Shown here piece after piece: positions 41,926-57,439 of a stretch of DNA of 64,000 nt. The position numbers and the translations under genes were made by a program. A model generated the notes under the pieces. That model was not told the origin of the DNA. It saw only the letters and a list, made by a program, of their open reading frames with translations, and did not search any database. The stretch comes from Phycisphaerae bacterium (GTDB lineage: Bacteria; Planctomycetota; Phycisphaerae; UBA1845; UTPLA1), in NCBI GenBank assembly GCA_035275405.1, contig DATEMU010000003.1, positions 992,001-1,056,000 of the forward strand. The letters are read 5' to 3'. Position 1 is the stretch's first letter; each line of letters begins with the position of its first letter.

Positions 41926-43443
41926 CTAGACGGCTACTGGTTTACCGTGGATGCTCAAATGTCGCTCCGCCCGCCGCACTACCCATGATAGCGGGTAACT
42001 CATAGTCAAGTATAGCAGCGCTGTCATCGCGGCCACGGTCAGCACGGCGTTCGTGCTGTTGGCCAGCATGTTGTACTGCTTGGTCAGCTCGACGACGGCG
42101 ATCACCGAGCAGACGGATGTGTCCTTGAAGAGAGCGATGAAGTCGTTGGTGACCGGCGGGATCACGATACGGACCGCCTGGGGGACGATGACCCGCCGCA
42201 GTGCGGTCACGCGGGACATGCCCAGGGCGAGGGCCGCTTCCATCTGTCCGCGGGGGATAGCCTGAAGCCCCGCCCGGTAGATTTCGGCCTCGTAGGCGGA
42301 GTAGTTGATAGCGAGGCCGGCGATGGCTGCCGCGATGGGGTTGAGCGGGATGTGCAGGAGCTTGGGCAGGAGGAAGTAGATGACGTAGAGCTGCAGGATG
42401 AGTGGCGTGCCGCGAAGGACCTCAACATAGACCACAAGAAGCGGTCGAAACAGCGCGGGGCCATAAAGGCGGCCGAGGGCGACGAACAAGCCGACCACGA
42501 TGGCAATGGGCATGGAGAGGACGGAGAGCAGGACCGTGACGCCGGCGGCCTTAAGCAGGATCGGGCCGTATCGTCGGATCGTTTGTCCGAACGACATTTC
42601 GGCTGTTTCAGTCAATCGCGGCGCGGCGTCAAGCAAACCGTCCTGGGAACGATTCCAGAGTTCGTAGCGATCGTAAACGCCTTTGAGCTTCCCGGTCTTG
42701 TGCAGGCGTTCAATGGCGACATTGAGGGCGTCGGCGAGGCGGTTTTCTCCTTTTCGGAGATACATGACATAGTAGCCCTGACCGACAGCCGGGCCGACAA
42801 AACGCAAGCTGCGGCCCTGCGGCCGATCGCGGTAGAAGATGGCAATCGGCAGGTCCTGGAGCGTCGCGTCGTGGAGACCGGACTGGACCTGCGCCATCGC
42901 GTTCGTGTTTCCGTCGTATTCGAAGAGTTCGACGGTGTTGCTGAAGTGCTCCCGCAGATATGTCGCCGCCGCCGATCCGCCGAGGACGCCGACGTGATAG
43001 CGCGATCCGGCAGGGGGGTGGTCAAGATCCTCGACGGTCCTGAAGCGAAGATCGTCCTGCCGCGCCAGAAGCTGAAGCTCGTAAATGTAGTAGGGCCGGG
43101 TGGCGAGCAGTCGCGTCGCGCGTTCTGGCGTCCATTCGTAGCCGTTCAGGACGACGTCGATGGACCCATTTTCAAGAAACTCCGGCAGAGTATCCCAATT
43201 GCATTGCTTGAATTCCGCGCGGACGCCGAGCTCCGCCGCGAGCAGAGCGGCCAGATCGACCTCAAACCCGACGACGCGGTCGGCATTGGCCGGGTCGGGA
43301 TAGACGTAGGGCCCGCCGCCTTCCTGGTCCGCGCCCCAGATGAGTGTGCCGCGAGCGCGGAGGTCATCGAGTCCGTCGGCCCGCGCCGTGGTGGCGACGG
43401 AACATGCCCATATTGCTGCAAAGCTGGCGCCAAACCGTATCAT
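41926..43443 (-). CDS. Fused amino-acid ABC transporter: substrate-binding protein plus permease
   Basis: 505 aa from ATG 43443; the frame is open upstream but only this ATG gives a signal peptide (RFGASFAAIWACSVATTARA). Residues about 22-265 are a SBP of the SBP_bac_3 type (RARGTLIWGADQEGGGPYVYPD, VVGFEVDLAALLAAELGVRAEF, YHVGVLGGSAAATYL). Residues about 285-490 are a HisM/GlnP-type permease with the ABC loop EAALALGMSRVTALRRVIVPQA. In the Lactococcus GlnP type, SBPs are also joined to the permease, with the permease's first helix following. The amino acid is unknown; the pattern Asp/Glu/Gln/Arg is possible. Confidence 0.9.
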   Translation of the reverse strand: MIRFGASFAAIWACSVATTARADGLDDLRARGTLIWGADQEGGGPYVYPDPANADRVVGFEVDLAALLAAELGVRAEFKQCNWDTLPEFLENGSIDVVLNGYEWTPERATRLLATRPYYIYELQLLARQDDLRFRTVEDLDHPPAGSRYHVGVLGGSAAATYLREHFSNTVELFEYDGNTNAMAQVQSGLHDATLQDLPIAIFYRDRPQGRSLRFVGPAVGQGYYVMYLRKGENRLADALNVAIERLHKTGKLKGVYDRYELWNRSQDGLLDAAPRLTETAEMSFGQTIRRYGPILLKAAGVTVLLSVLSMPIAIVVGLFVALGRLYGPALFRPLLVVYVEVLRGTPLILQLYVIYFLLPKLLHIPLNPIAAAIAGLAINYSAYEAEIYRAGLQAIPRGQMEAALALGMSRVTALRRVIVPQAVRIVIPPVTNDFIALFKDTSVCSVIAVVELTKQYNMLANSTNAVLTVAAMTALLYLTMSYPLSWVVRRAERHLSIHGKPVAV

Positions 43444-43533
43444 CAGTGTTCGAAGTCTCCCGCTCGACGCGAACGCGAAATTCCATCTTAGCCGACCACC
43501 AATCGATCGTGCTACTGCGCCGGGGAGTGGTTC

Positions 43534-43542
43534 TGCTAAAAT
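43534..43542 (+). promoter_or_regulatory. Extended -10 candidate for the GT-C gene
   Basis: TGCTAAAAT, an extended -10 element, 15 nt before the ATG at 43558. No matching -35 box is visible. It predicts a very short leader. Confidence 0.3.
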
Positions 43543-43557
43543 GCCGCCGGGTGACGG

Positions 43558-45633
43558 ATGGCCAAGACGATCGTTGAGAATCGCCCGCGCGCCGGCCGCG
43601 GTCAGCCGGCGGGCGACGCGTCGTCCGGCCGACAAGTCGCCTCGTCAGCATTGAAGGCCGCCACGCCGGCTCCGTTTGCCGTGCGCATCGTCCTGGGCAT
43701 CTGTCTGGCGGGGCTTCTGGTTCATATCGCGCTGTGCAGCTTTCAGTGCGACGATGCCTTCATATCCTTTCGCTACGCGCGGAACTTCGCCGACGGCCAC
43801 GGCCTGGTCTTCAACCCCGGCCACGATCGGGTCGAAGGATACACGAATTTCCTGTGGGTGCTCATTTTGGCGGCGGGAAGCTGGGCGGGAATGCCGCCGG
43901 AATCGCTGGCCAGCCCGCTCTCCATCCTGTTTTCGTTGGGCTTGGCGGTCTGGCTGTTGTGGTTCTGCGATCGGAACCGGCCCGTCAGAGTCAGTCCATG
44001 GTGGCTCGTGGTCCCCGCGGCGTTTCTGGCGACGAATCGCAGCTATGCCGTATGGTCCACCAGCGGGCTGGAAACGAAGCTCTTTGAGATGTTGGCTGTT
44101 GGCGGGGTGCTTAGCACGCTGGACGAGATGAAGGCGATGCGCGAGGGCAAAACGCGCTTTCCGATCAGTGCCTTGCTGCTGGCTCTCGCGACGCTGACGC
44201 GGCCGGACGGCCTGCTCATCTCCGCCTGTGTCATCGGAACGCGGATCCCGTTCCAGATCATCGACCGAAGCATCCGAATCCGACCGCTCGCCATCGGGAC
44301 ATTGGTCTTTGGCGGGCTGGTGGGCGGGCATTTTCTGTTCCGCAAAGCGTACTACGGTGACTGGCTACCCAATACCTATTACGCCAAAGTCAGCGGCCAG
44401 ACTTGGTGGGAGATGGGCGGCAAGTATCTGGCGGGGTTTGCCCTCGAATATGGGCTGGTTTTCTGGTTGCCGCTTCTGGTCGCCGCGGGTGTCAGCCTGT
44501 ACCGGTTGAGGCGAGCGGACATTCTGCTGGTCGTCCTTGCGGCGGTCGTCCCCCATGCACTCTACATCGCGGCGATCGGTGGCGATCACTTTGAATATCG
44601 ACCCCTGGATATCTACGTTCCGCTCTTGTTGGTACTTCTTTTCTATGGCTGCACCATCGTGAAGTCCCGTCCGGCGACCATCGTCGCGGCGGCCTATTTG
44701 GCGCTCTGCGGGACCGTGAGCCTGACCATTCCAATACTCACGCGCCTCGACTTTCCCGGCGACTATCGCGCGGGCTTTCCGGGGATCACGCCGCGCGAGG
44801 ATGACCGACGGGAGCTGATCGATTTAGCCGCGCACCCGACCCTGGCTGAAACTCCCGGCGTTGGCGGGTACCTCCGACTGTACAACGACGTCATGCGCGA
44901 TATAAGCCGCCATTTTGTCGGCCTGCGCAAGGAGGAACACGCCCTGTTCCTCGCGACCGCCAAAAAGCAGGGCGAGTGGTTGCGAGAACTCGTTGACTCC
45001 GCGAAGCTGCCGCACGACGTCCACATCGCGGTAGGCTGCGTCGGAGCGATCCCGTATTACAGCGGGGTCCGCACCTTGGATCGCCTGGGTCTGACCGACC
45101 GCGAGGTGGCCCGCCGCCCCTCGCCAGAGGGCAAAATCCGCATCATGGCCCACGACAAGGCGGCCGATCCGCGCTACGCCGTGGAACGCGGCGTCGATCT
45201 GTGGGCGGCCGATACGGTTCACCTGATCTTGCCCACCGGTCATCCACGACTATTTCACTACGCCTATCTTTCGAAGACGGGAAGGATGACGCCGTTGATC
45301 GCCGACGTGGGCCACGGCCGGTTCATCCTTGCGTTCGCAATGCAGGGGATCGACGTGCTCCAGCGACGCTGCCCCAATCTGCGGTTCTTTCCGGCATCCC
45401 AATACTTGACGATTGAAACCAGGGCGAGCGGCGGTCGGTTTACACCGGTTCCTCGCGACGAGCAGCTCGATATTCCTTACGACATTCACTACGCTGTGCT
45501 TGGGCACAAAATGATCACCAAGTACGGCGATCTGGAAGGGGCCAGGAGGCACCTGGATCGGGCGCTGGCGATAAACCCGAAGAACTCCGAAGCGAGGCAA
45601 CTGTTGCAGGCGCTGGTGAATCAATCGAAGTAG
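43558..45633 (+). CDS. Membrane GT-C glycosyltransferase (arabinofuranosyltransferase/AftB-like)
   Basis: 691 aa. After a Ser/Arg-rich N-tail come about 10 transmembrane helices (45-420). The first periplasmic loop is CDDAFISFRYARNFADGHGLVFNPG (DD at 65-66) then RVEGYTNFLW: the DDAxIxxRYA...EGYTN signature of the mycobacterial AftB / terminal arabinofuranosyltransferase-like family, which take polyprenyl-linked sugars. The C-terminal domain (about 430-650) is soluble and extracytoplasmic, ending in a short TPR-like stretch (GDLEGARRHLDRALAINPKN). It probably adds sugars to surface glycans or proteins. Divergent from the ABC transporter. Confidence 0.8.
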   Translation: MAKTIVENRPRAGRGQPAGDASSGRQVASSALKAATPAPFAVRIVLGICLAGLLVHIALCSFQCDDAFISFRYARNFADGHGLVFNPGHDRVEGYTNFLWVLILAAGSWAGMPPESLASPLSILFSLGLAVWLLWFCDRNRPVRVSPWWLVVPAAFLATNRSYAVWSTSGLETKLFEMLAVGGVLSTLDEMKAMREGKTRFPISALLLALATLTRPDGLLISACVIGTRIPFQIIDRSIRIRPLAIGTLVFGGLVGGHFLFRKAYYGDWLPNTYYAKVSGQTWWEMGGKYLAGFALEYGLVFWLPLLVAAGVSLYRLRRADILLVVLAAVVPHALYIAAIGGDHFEYRPLDIYVPLLLVLLFYGCTIVKSRPATIVAAAYLALCGTVSLTIPILTRLDFPGDYRAGFPGITPREDDRRELIDLAAHPTLAETPGVGGYLRLYNDVMRDISRHFVGLRKEEHALFLATAKKQGEWLRELVDSAKLPHDVHIAVGCVGAIPYYSGVRTLDRLGLTDREVARRPSPEGKIRIMAHDKAADPRYAVERGVDLWAADTVHLILPTGHPRLFHYAYLSKTGRMTPLIADVGHGRFILAFAMQGIDVLQRRCPNLRFFPASQYLTIETRASGGRFTPVPRDEQLDIPYDIHYAVLGHKMITKYGDLEGARRHLDRALAINPKNSEARQLLQALVNQSK

Positions 45634-45641
45634 ATCGGTAG

Positions 45642-45989
45642 TTATTTAGTGGAGTCCTTCTTCGAGGACGACGGTTTGGACTCGTTCCCCGAGGACTTGC
45701 CCGGGGTATCGGCGGTCGTTGTACTATCCGTCTTCTTGTCGCCGCCGCTCGACTCCTTCGCCGGACTGTCGGACTTGGCCTTCTCCTTGTAACTCTCACT
45801 GCGATAGTCGGTCTGGTAGAAACCGGAGCCCTTGAACAGTACCGCGCCGCCCGTGCTGATCAGCCGTCGCACCGGTTGAATCTCGCCGCACTTTTCGCAG
45901 CGCGATCGGCGCAGCGGGGCTGATTTGATGGACTGAAAAACATCGAAGACGGTTCCGCACGTCTTGCATTCGTATTCGTACGTCGGCAT
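45642..45989 (-). CDS. FmdB-family zinc-ribbon regulatory protein
   Basis: 115 aa. The N-terminal FmdB/CxxC_CxxC_SSSS domain MPTYEYECKTCGTVFDVFQS...CEKCGEIQPVRRLIST...FKGSGFYQTDY has two CxxC pairs that bind zinc. The C-terminal 50 residues are a disordered Ser/Lys/Asp tail, as usual in the family. The role is poorly known; members lie beside chaperone or metabolic genes. It ends the chaperone run: 3 nt separate it from grpE on the same strand. Convergent with the GT-C gene. Confidence 0.9.
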   Translation of the reverse strand: MPTYEYECKTCGTVFDVFQSIKSAPLRRSRCEKCGEIQPVRRLISTGGAVLFKGSGFYQTDYRSESYKEKAKSDSPAKESSGGDKKTDSTTTADTPGKSSGNESKPSSSKKDSTK

Positions 45990-45992
45990 ACC

Positions 45993-46628
45993 TTAGGCCT
46001 CGTCGGACGAATCTGGCGGTTCCGCGGCCACAGTCACCCGCGCCGGCCGCAGCACCCGTCCGTGCATCATGTAGCCCCTCTGCAATTCGCTTGTGACCGT
46101 CCCCGGCGCCAGATTAGAGGTCGTATCGGACATCATCGCTTCGTGAAACATCGGATCGAACGGCTTGCCGACGGCATCGATCGGTTCGACGCCATGATCG
46201 CGAAGAACCTTGTAGAGCTGATCGGCAATCAGCTTGATGCCGGCAATGACCGTATCCTTTTCGTGCTCGGCGGTCATCGAGGCGATCGATCGTTCAAAGT
46301 TGTCGGCGATGGGAAGCAGTTCGCGCACCAGCCCCATGCCGGCGAGTTTCAGGGCCTCGGAGTGCTGCTGGTGCAGCCGCTTGGGAATATTGGCGCACTC
46401 GGCCTGGGCGCGGAGCAGCTTGTCCCGGAGCTGGTCGCGCTCGATCCGCAACGACTCGATGGTTTCGATAGAGGCGTCGCGGGGCGGAGTCGAGGATTCC
46501 GCTGTGCTTTCCACGTCCGCCGGTTTCTGCGGGTCGGCCGCATCGACGTCCGCCGCAAAATGCCCGACTTCCTCCGGAGCCGTGACCGTAATGTTGTCCA
46601 CCGAGATATTGTCTTTCTTATGGCGCAT
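45993..46628 (-). CDS. grpE: GrpE, nucleotide exchange factor of DnaK
   Basis: 211 aa from ATG 46628. The N-terminal Asp/Pro/Ser-rich disordered region is followed by the long coiled coil (about 75-125: ETIESLRIERDQLRDKLLRAQAE), the dimerisation helices (RELLPIADNFERSIAS), and the C-terminal beta domain (FDPMFHEAMMSDTT, VTSELQRGYMMHGRVLRPARVTV), a clear GrpE. It drives ADP release from DnaK. No dnaK is in the window; dnaJ lies 58 nt upstream on the same strand. Confidence 0.96.
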   Translation of the reverse strand: MRHKKDNISVDNITVTAPEEVGHFAADVDAADPQKPADVESTAESSTPPRDASIETIESLRIERDQLRDKLLRAQAECANIPKRLHQQHSEALKLAGMGLVRELLPIADNFERSIASMTAEHEKDTVIAGIKLIADQLYKVLRDHGVEPIDAVGKPFDPMFHEAMMSDTTSNLAPGTVTSELQRGYMMHGRVLRPARVTVAAEPPDSSDEA

Positions 46629-46686
46629 CGGATGACTCAGTCCGTCCAATAGATTGTTGCGCGGCCGTCGGTCGTTTGCCGTGGAG

Positions 46687-47835
46687 TTATTCGCCCAGGG
46701 TGCTCCAGAACTCCTTTAGCTTCTCCAGAAAGCCCTTGCTTTGTGGCAGCACGCGGCTGTCCTCCGTCTTCACAAACTCACGCAGCAATTCCTCCTGCTT
46801 CTTGCTGAGTTTTTGGGGTATTTCGATCAGGACCCGTACCACCTGATCCCCTTTCCGCCGCGAGCGAATGTCCGGCAGTCCCATCTTCGCGAGGCGGAAC
46901 ATCTCGCCGTGCTGTGTGCCGGGAGGGACCGTCACTTCGGTCTTTCCGTCCAGCGTCGGCACTTCCAATTGCGTGCCAAGCGACGCCTGCGTAAAAGTGA
47001 TGGGAACATCGCACAACAGGTCGTTGCCATGCCGCTGGAGGAAGGGGTGCTCCTTGACTCGAATGTAGCAGTGCAGGTCGCCGCGCGGCCCGCCTTGCTC
47101 GCCCGGCTCGCCCTCGCCGCGAAGGCGGATCATCTGGCCGTCGTGAATGCCCGCCGGAATCTTGACAGTCACGACGCGGTGCTTGGGCATCTTGCCGGTG
47201 CCTTTGCAGTCTTTGCACGCCTTGCTGAACGAACTGCCGCGTCCCCGACAATCCGGACAGGCCGTGACGAAACGCGTGGAAAAAAAGCCCATGCCGCTGG
47301 CCCGCTCGACTTGCCCATAACCGCCGCACGTCGAGCAGGTGTGGACCTTCGTACCGGGTTCGGCGCCCTTGCCTCCGCAGTGGTCGCAGTAATCGCTGCG
47401 CGTGAATTCCAGTGACCGCTCGCTTTCTTTCGCGACATCGGCCAAGGAAAGGATTAACTCCGTCTGCAGATCGATGCCGGCGTCGCGCCGGCCGCCGAAG
47501 GATCCGCCAAAGATGTCGCCGAAGATGTCGCCGAAGACGCTGAAAATGTCGTCCGGCCTCATGCTGGAGAAATCGTGACCGGCGAATCCGGACAGGCCCG
47601 CATGGCCGTAGCGATCGTAGCGATTGCGTTTTTCGTGGTCAGCGAGGATCTCGTACGCCTCGGACGCTTCCTTGAATTTACGATCGGAGTCGGGATCTTC
47701 GCTGGCCCGATCGGGATGGAACTTCATCGCCGCCTGGCGATAAGCGCGTTTGATATCGTCGGCAGTCGCCTCGCGGCTGACGCCGAGCACTTCGTAATAG
47801 TCGCGTTTTTGGGCCACGTTCGTCGCCATTGCCAT
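46687..47835 (-). CDS. dnaJ: DnaJ co-chaperone
   Basis: 382 aa. J domain with HPD at 40-42 (KFHPDRAS), a Gly/Phe-rich linker (about 90-115: HDFSSMRPDDIFSVFGDIFGDIFGGSFGG), four CxxCxGxG zinc repeats (CDHCGGKG, CSTCGGYG, CPDCRGRG, CKDCKGTG; about 149-210), then the C-terminal substrate-binding domains (VPPGTQHGEMFRLAKMG). Stimulates DnaK ATPase and holds unfolded clients. It is downstream of the second groEL on the same strand. Confidence 0.97.
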   Translation of the reverse strand: MAMATNVAQKRDYYEVLGVSREATADDIKRAYRQAAMKFHPDRASEDPDSDRKFKEASEAYEILADHEKRNRYDRYGHAGLSGFAGHDFSSMRPDDIFSVFGDIFGDIFGGSFGGRRDAGIDLQTELILSLADVAKESERSLEFTRSDYCDHCGGKGAEPGTKVHTCSTCGGYGQVERASGMGFFSTRFVTACPDCRGRGSSFSKACKDCKGTGKMPKHRVVTVKIPAGIHDGQMIRLRGEGEPGEQGGPRGDLHCYIRVKEHPFLQRHGNDLLCDVPITFTQASLGTQLEVPTLDGKTEVTVPPGTQHGEMFRLAKMGLPDIRSRRKGDQVVRVLIEIPQKLSKKQEELLREFVKTEDSRVLPQSKGFLEKLKEFWSTLGE

Positions 47836-47878
47836 CCCGTCGCGCGATTTCGGTGCCGGTCAGCGCGAGCCTAAACGA

Positions 47879-47910
47879 CAATCGGGACGAGCCCCTGCCC
47901 GTCCCGATTG
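47879..47910 (-). terminator. Terminator hairpin after the second groEL
   Basis: An 11-bp perfect stem CAATCGGGACG / CGTCCCGATTG with a 10-nt loop, just after the groEL stop on the minus strand and before dnaJ. Only a weak T-rich run follows (TCGTTT), so it may attenuate rather than fully stop transcription. Confidence 0.6.
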
Positions 47911-47931
47911 GAAGCAAACGGTCTCTACTTC

Positions 47932-49554
<1,623 letters not shown>

Positions 49555-49598
49555 GTGCGTATTCCTTTCCATCTCAGCCGAGGGCGGCTGGGCAAACT

Positions 49599-49898
49599 TT
49601 ATTTCTCGATGATCGCCAGCACGTCGCTCTCGCGGAGCACCGTGTATTTCTTGCCGTCCACATCGACTTCGGTGCCGGAATATTTGCCGTAGTACACCTC
49701 GTCGCCGATCGTGACGGACATCTTTCCGCGATTGCCGGAATCCAGCATCTTGCCCGGCCCGGCCGCAAGGACGGTTCCCCGCGTCGGCTTTTCCTTCGCC
49801 TGTTGCGGGAGAATGATCCCGCCGGCGGTCTTGTCCTCGGCCTCGTGCTGCTCAACGACGATACGATCATCCAGGGGGGTAATCTTCAAACGTGCCAT
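49599..49898 (-). CDS. groES: GroES co-chaperonin
   Basis: 99 aa from ATG 49898 with GAGGAG 9 nt upstream. Lid of the GroEL chamber. Seen: [26 protein letters not shown] (mobile loop around KTAGGIILP), [35 protein letters not shown], and [12 protein letters not shown]. It lies between two groEL genes on one strand, so one GroES is likely shared by two GroELs. Confidence 0.96.
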   Translation of the reverse strand: MARLKITPLDDRIVVEQHEAEDKTAGGIILPQQAKEKPTRGTVLAAGPGKMLDSGNRGKMSVTIGDEVYYGKYSGTEVDVDGKKYTVLRESDVLAIIEK

Positions 49899-49949
49899 TT
49901 CTTTGACTCCTCTTATTTTGGAATTCGTAGCTCGAGATTCGAAATTCAA

Positions 49950-51641
49950 TTACATCATCCCGCCCATGCCACCCATGCCACCCATGCCGCCCATGCCGCC
50001 CATCTCGTCGTCATGATCGTGGCCGCCGGGCATGCCGCCCTCGTCCTTGTCCTTGGGCTTCTCGGTGACGCAGCAGTCCGTGGAGAGCAGGATGCGAGCG
50101 ACGCTGCTGGCATTTTGAAGTGCCGTTCGGACCACCTTCGTCGGATCGATCACGCCGTCCTTCACGAGATCGGTGTACTCCTCCGTCAGGGCATTGAAAC
50201 CGAACGCGCCCGGCTTGCCTTCGACCTTGTGCAGCACGACGCCCGGCTCGACGCCGGCATTTCTGGCAATGGTCATGATCGGGGCGGTCAGGGCTTTGCG
50301 GATGACTTCCACACCGATCTCTTCGTCATGGCTGACCGTCTTGACCTTGTCGAGCGCCGAGCGCGAGCGGATCAGCGCGACGCCGCCGCCGGGAACGATA
50401 CCTTCTTCGATCGCCGCGCGAGTCGCGTGCAGGGCATCTTCGTAGCGGGCCTTCTTTTCCTTCATCTCTGCTTCCGTCGCCGCCCCGACATGAATCTGGG
50501 CAACGCCGCCGGCCAGCTTGGCCAGCCGCTCCTGGAGCTTCTCCTTGTCGTAATCGCTGGTGGTGACCTCGATCTCCCTGCGGATCATCTCGATGCGGCC
50601 GGTGATGTCCTTGGACGAGCCGGCGCCTTCGATGATCGTCGTGTTATCCGCGTCGATCCCGATCTTTTTGGCCTGGCCCAGGTCGGTGATCGCCACGCCG
50701 TCGAGTTCGATGCCGAGGTCCTTGAAGATCGGCTTCGCGCCGGTCAGGATGGCGATGTCTTCGAGCATCGCCTTGCGGCGATCGCCGTAGCCGGGCGCCT
50801 TCACAGCGGCGACTTGCAGGATGCCGCGGAGCTTGTTCACGACGAGCGTCGCCAGGGCCTCGCCCTCGACATCCTCGGCAATGATCAATAGGGGTCGCTT
50901 CGTCTTGGAGACTTTCTCGAGCAGGGGAATCAGCTTGGTGACGTTGCTGATCTTCTCTTCATAGACGAGGACGAACGCCTTCTCCAGCTCACATTCCATC
51001 TCGTCCGGGTTGGTTACGAAGTGCGGCGAGAGATAGCCGCGATCGAACTGCATGCCTTCGACGACATCGACCGTCGTCTCCAGGCTCTTGCCTTCTTCGA
51101 TGGTGATCACGCCGTCCTTGCCGACCTGCTTGAAGCAGTCGGCCAAACGCTCGCCGACCTCGCGGTCGTTGTTCGCCGAGATGCTGGCGACGCGGATGAT
51201 GTCCTCGACGTTCTTGGCGTCGGCCTTGACGGGGCGGGACTGATCCTTGAGGGCTTCGACGACGGCGTCCACGGCCTTCGCGATGCCGCGGCTGATCGCC
51301 ATGGCGTCCGAACCGGCGGCGACGTTGCGCAGGCCTTCCTTGAAAATCGCTTCGGCGAGGACCGTTGCCGTCGTGGTCCCGTCACCCGCGGCGTCAGAGG
51401 TCTTGCTCGACGCCTCCTTCACGAGCTGCGCGCCGAGATTCTCATACTTGTCCGAAAGCTCGATCTCCTCGGCGACCGTCACGCCGTCCTTGGTGATCGT
51501 CGGGGCGCCCCAGCCCTTGTCCAGGATCGCCGTCCGCCCGCGCGGGCCAAGAGTCGATTTGACCGCTGCGGAGAGCTTCTCGACGCCCGCCAAAAGGGCG
51601 GCCCGGGCATCCTCGTGAAACGTCAGTTGCTTTGCTGCCAT
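49950..51641 (-). CDS. groEL: GroEL chaperonin, primary paralogue
   Basis: 563 aa, ATG 51641 with GGAGG 10 nt upstream. Ring-forming 60-kDa chaperonin. ATP-site [26 protein letters not shown], and the hinge and apical segments are intact. The C-terminal tail ([20 protein letters not shown]...) ends in the GGM repeat that lines the cavity floor; before it is a His/Asp-rich stretch not usual in Enterobacteria. groES follows on the same strand 51 nt on, the reverse of the canonical groES-groEL order. Confidence 0.97.
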   Translation of the reverse strand: MAAKQLTFHEDARAALLAGVEKLSAAVKSTLGPRGRTAILDKGWGAPTITKDGVTVAEEIELSDKYENLGAQLVKEASSKTSDAAGDGTTTATVLAEAIFKEGLRNVAAGSDAMAISRGIAKAVDAVVEALKDQSRPVKADAKNVEDIIRVASISANNDREVGERLADCFKQVGKDGVITIEEGKSLETTVDVVEGMQFDRGYLSPHFVTNPDEMECELEKAFVLVYEEKISNVTKLIPLLEKVSKTKRPLLIIAEDVEGEALATLVVNKLRGILQVAAVKAPGYGDRRKAMLEDIAILTGAKPIFKDLGIELDGVAITDLGQAKKIGIDADNTTIIEGAGSSKDITGRIEMIRREIEVTTSDYDKEKLQERLAKLAGGVAQIHVGAATEAEMKEKKARYEDALHATRAAIEEGIVPGGGVALIRSRSALDKVKTVSHDEEIGVEVIRKALTAPIMTIARNAGVEPGVVLHKVEGKPGAFGFNALTEEYTDLVKDGVIDPTKVVRTALQNASSVARILLSTDCCVTEKPKDKDEGGMPGGHDHDDEMGGMGGMGGMGGMGGMM

Positions 51642-51740
51642 TGATGTAGGCCTCCAGGGAATGCGTTAATAAGGGGTTTCAGATGGTCGGTTCTTCACTT
51701 CTTGCCAAACCTCAGGATAGAGAATCCCTCACCCGACGAT

Positions 51741-51760
51741 AAAGCAAGAACCATGCCCAA
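51741..51760 (-). promoter_or_regulatory. Sigma54-like -24/-12 element upstream of groEL
   Basis: Minus strand: GGGCATGGTTCTTGCTT, with GG and GC separated by the 10 nt expected of the TGGCACG-N4-TTGCW consensus. The predicted start is about 90 nt before groEL. A fair sequence match, but a 20-nt degenerate site can arise by chance, and no rpoN is in the window. No CIRCE inverted repeat is seen here. Confidence 0.25.
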
Positions 51761-51897
51761 GAACGACGGGGAGCAGGATCGACGTATCTTGTTGTTTGAT
51801 AAAGGTTTAGTCGCGAGACAGGATATGCCCGAATTGGAATTCCCCTGCCACTGCGGCAGTTGAGAACCAAGGGTACTGCCGTTGTGTCAGGGACCGC

Positions 51898-52374
51898 CTA
51901 CCACGCAAAGTGAGCAAATGCCTTGTTCGCGTCGGCCATGCGGTGGACATTGTCGCGGGTGTTCATCGCCGCGCCCTGGCGGTTGAAGGCGTCGATAAAT
52001 TCCGACGCCAGGCGCTGGTCCATCGGCCGGCCCTTCTTGGCGCGGGCGGCTTCGAGAATCCAGCGGATCGCCAGCGATTGGCTGCGCCGAGGGTTGACCG
52101 GCATGGGGACTTGGTAGTTGCTGCCGCCGACGCGGCGGCTGCGAATCTGGATGTTCGGGCGGACGTTGTCGACGGCGGTCTCAAAAATCTCGATCGGCGG
52201 CACGTCGGCAATCTTCCGTGAAACGGCGTCGAGGGCCTTGTAGAAGATCTGTGACGAGACGGTCTTCTTGCCGCTCCACATCATGCAGTTGATAAACTTG
52301 CTGGCCAGGCGGCTGTTGTACTTCGCGTCGCCGCGCAGCTGCTTGCCGGAGTTGGTCCATTTCTTAAACGCCAT
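51898..52374 (-). CDS. rpsG: 30S ribosomal protein S7
   Basis: 158 aa from ATG 52374. It binds the 3' major domain of 16S rRNA and starts assembly of the small-subunit head. Seen: DAKYNSRLASKFINCMMWSGKKT, KALDAVSRKIADVPPIEIFETAVDNVRP, VRSRRVGGSNYQVP-type segment (IRSRRVGGSNYQVPMPV), and NTRDNVHRMADANKAFAHF. It lies 75 nt downstream of rpsL. The usual fusA and tuf do not follow. Confidence 0.97.
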   Translation of the reverse strand: MAFKKWTNSGKQLRGDAKYNSRLASKFINCMMWSGKKTVSSQIFYKALDAVSRKIADVPPIEIFETAVDNVRPNIQIRSRRVGGSNYQVPMPVNPRRSQSLAIRWILEAARAKKGRPMDQRLASEFIDAFNRQGAAMNTRDNVHRMADANKAFAHFAW

Positions 52375-52449
52375 ATCGAACACCTCGGTGGGGCGGGCTT
52401 TGCCGCCATTCTCTCTCTCGGCGGGTGAAACCCGCACGACGTCGTCGGA

Positions 52450-52845
52450 TTACGCCTTCTTCCTCTTGGTGCCGTACTTGCTCCGCGACTTGTTTCGCCG
52501 CACGCCGAATTTATCCTGGTCTTCGACGCTCGCACAGTCGAGCACGCCGCGAACAATGTGATAGCGAATGCCGGGAAGATCGCGGACGCGGCCGCCGCGG
52601 ACCAGCACGATCGAGTGTTCCTGGAGGTTGTGGCCGATGCCCGGGATGTAGGCCGTCACTTCGCGGCCGTTGGACAGCCGCACACGGGCGACCTTGCGCA
52701 GGGCGGAATTGGGCTTCTTCGGCGTCATCGTCTTGACGATGAGGCAGACGCCGCGCTTCTGTGGCGAGTTGTCCAGGTCCTTGGACTTGCTCTTGCGCAC
52801 TTCATGCCGTCGCGGGTTGGCACACAGTTGATTGATCGTGGGCAT
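52450..52845 (-). CDS. rpsL: 30S ribosomal protein S12
   Basis: 131 aa. Decoding-centre protein; the streptomycin site region [15 protein letters not shown] is intact, with the loop [28 protein letters not shown]. The N-terminus [21 protein letters not shown] differs slightly from the common MPTINQLVRKGR form. The C-terminus is basic ([11 protein letters not shown]). It is downstream of rpoC on the same strand, as in the canonical rpoBC-rpsLG order. Confidence 0.97.
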   Translation of the reverse strand: MPTINQLCANPRRHEVRKSKSKDLDNSPQKRGVCLIVKTMTPKKPNSALRKVARVRLSNGREVTAYIPGIGHNLQEHSIVLVRGGRVRDLPGIRYHIVRGVLDCASVEDQDKFGVRRNKSRSKYGTKRKKA

Positions 52846-52938
52846 GTCGTTCTCGATATACCTTTCTGGCCGTCCCCTCCGCTGGCAGGACGGTGGAAAA
52901 CCCTACAGTTTACGTGACGGCCGCGGGATCCGTCAACA

Positions 52939-57363
<4,425 letters not shown>

Positions 57364-57439
57364 CGTTTCCTTACCTCTGCGGCCTTGTCACAGTTGGCCG
57401 CGGCAAAAACTTTGAACCGCTTTCGCGTTGATTCGTCCC

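Noticed and set aside
51642-51897. CIRCE operator before groEL
   Set aside because: No TTAGCACTC-N9-GAGTGCTAA or near match could be found in this interval.
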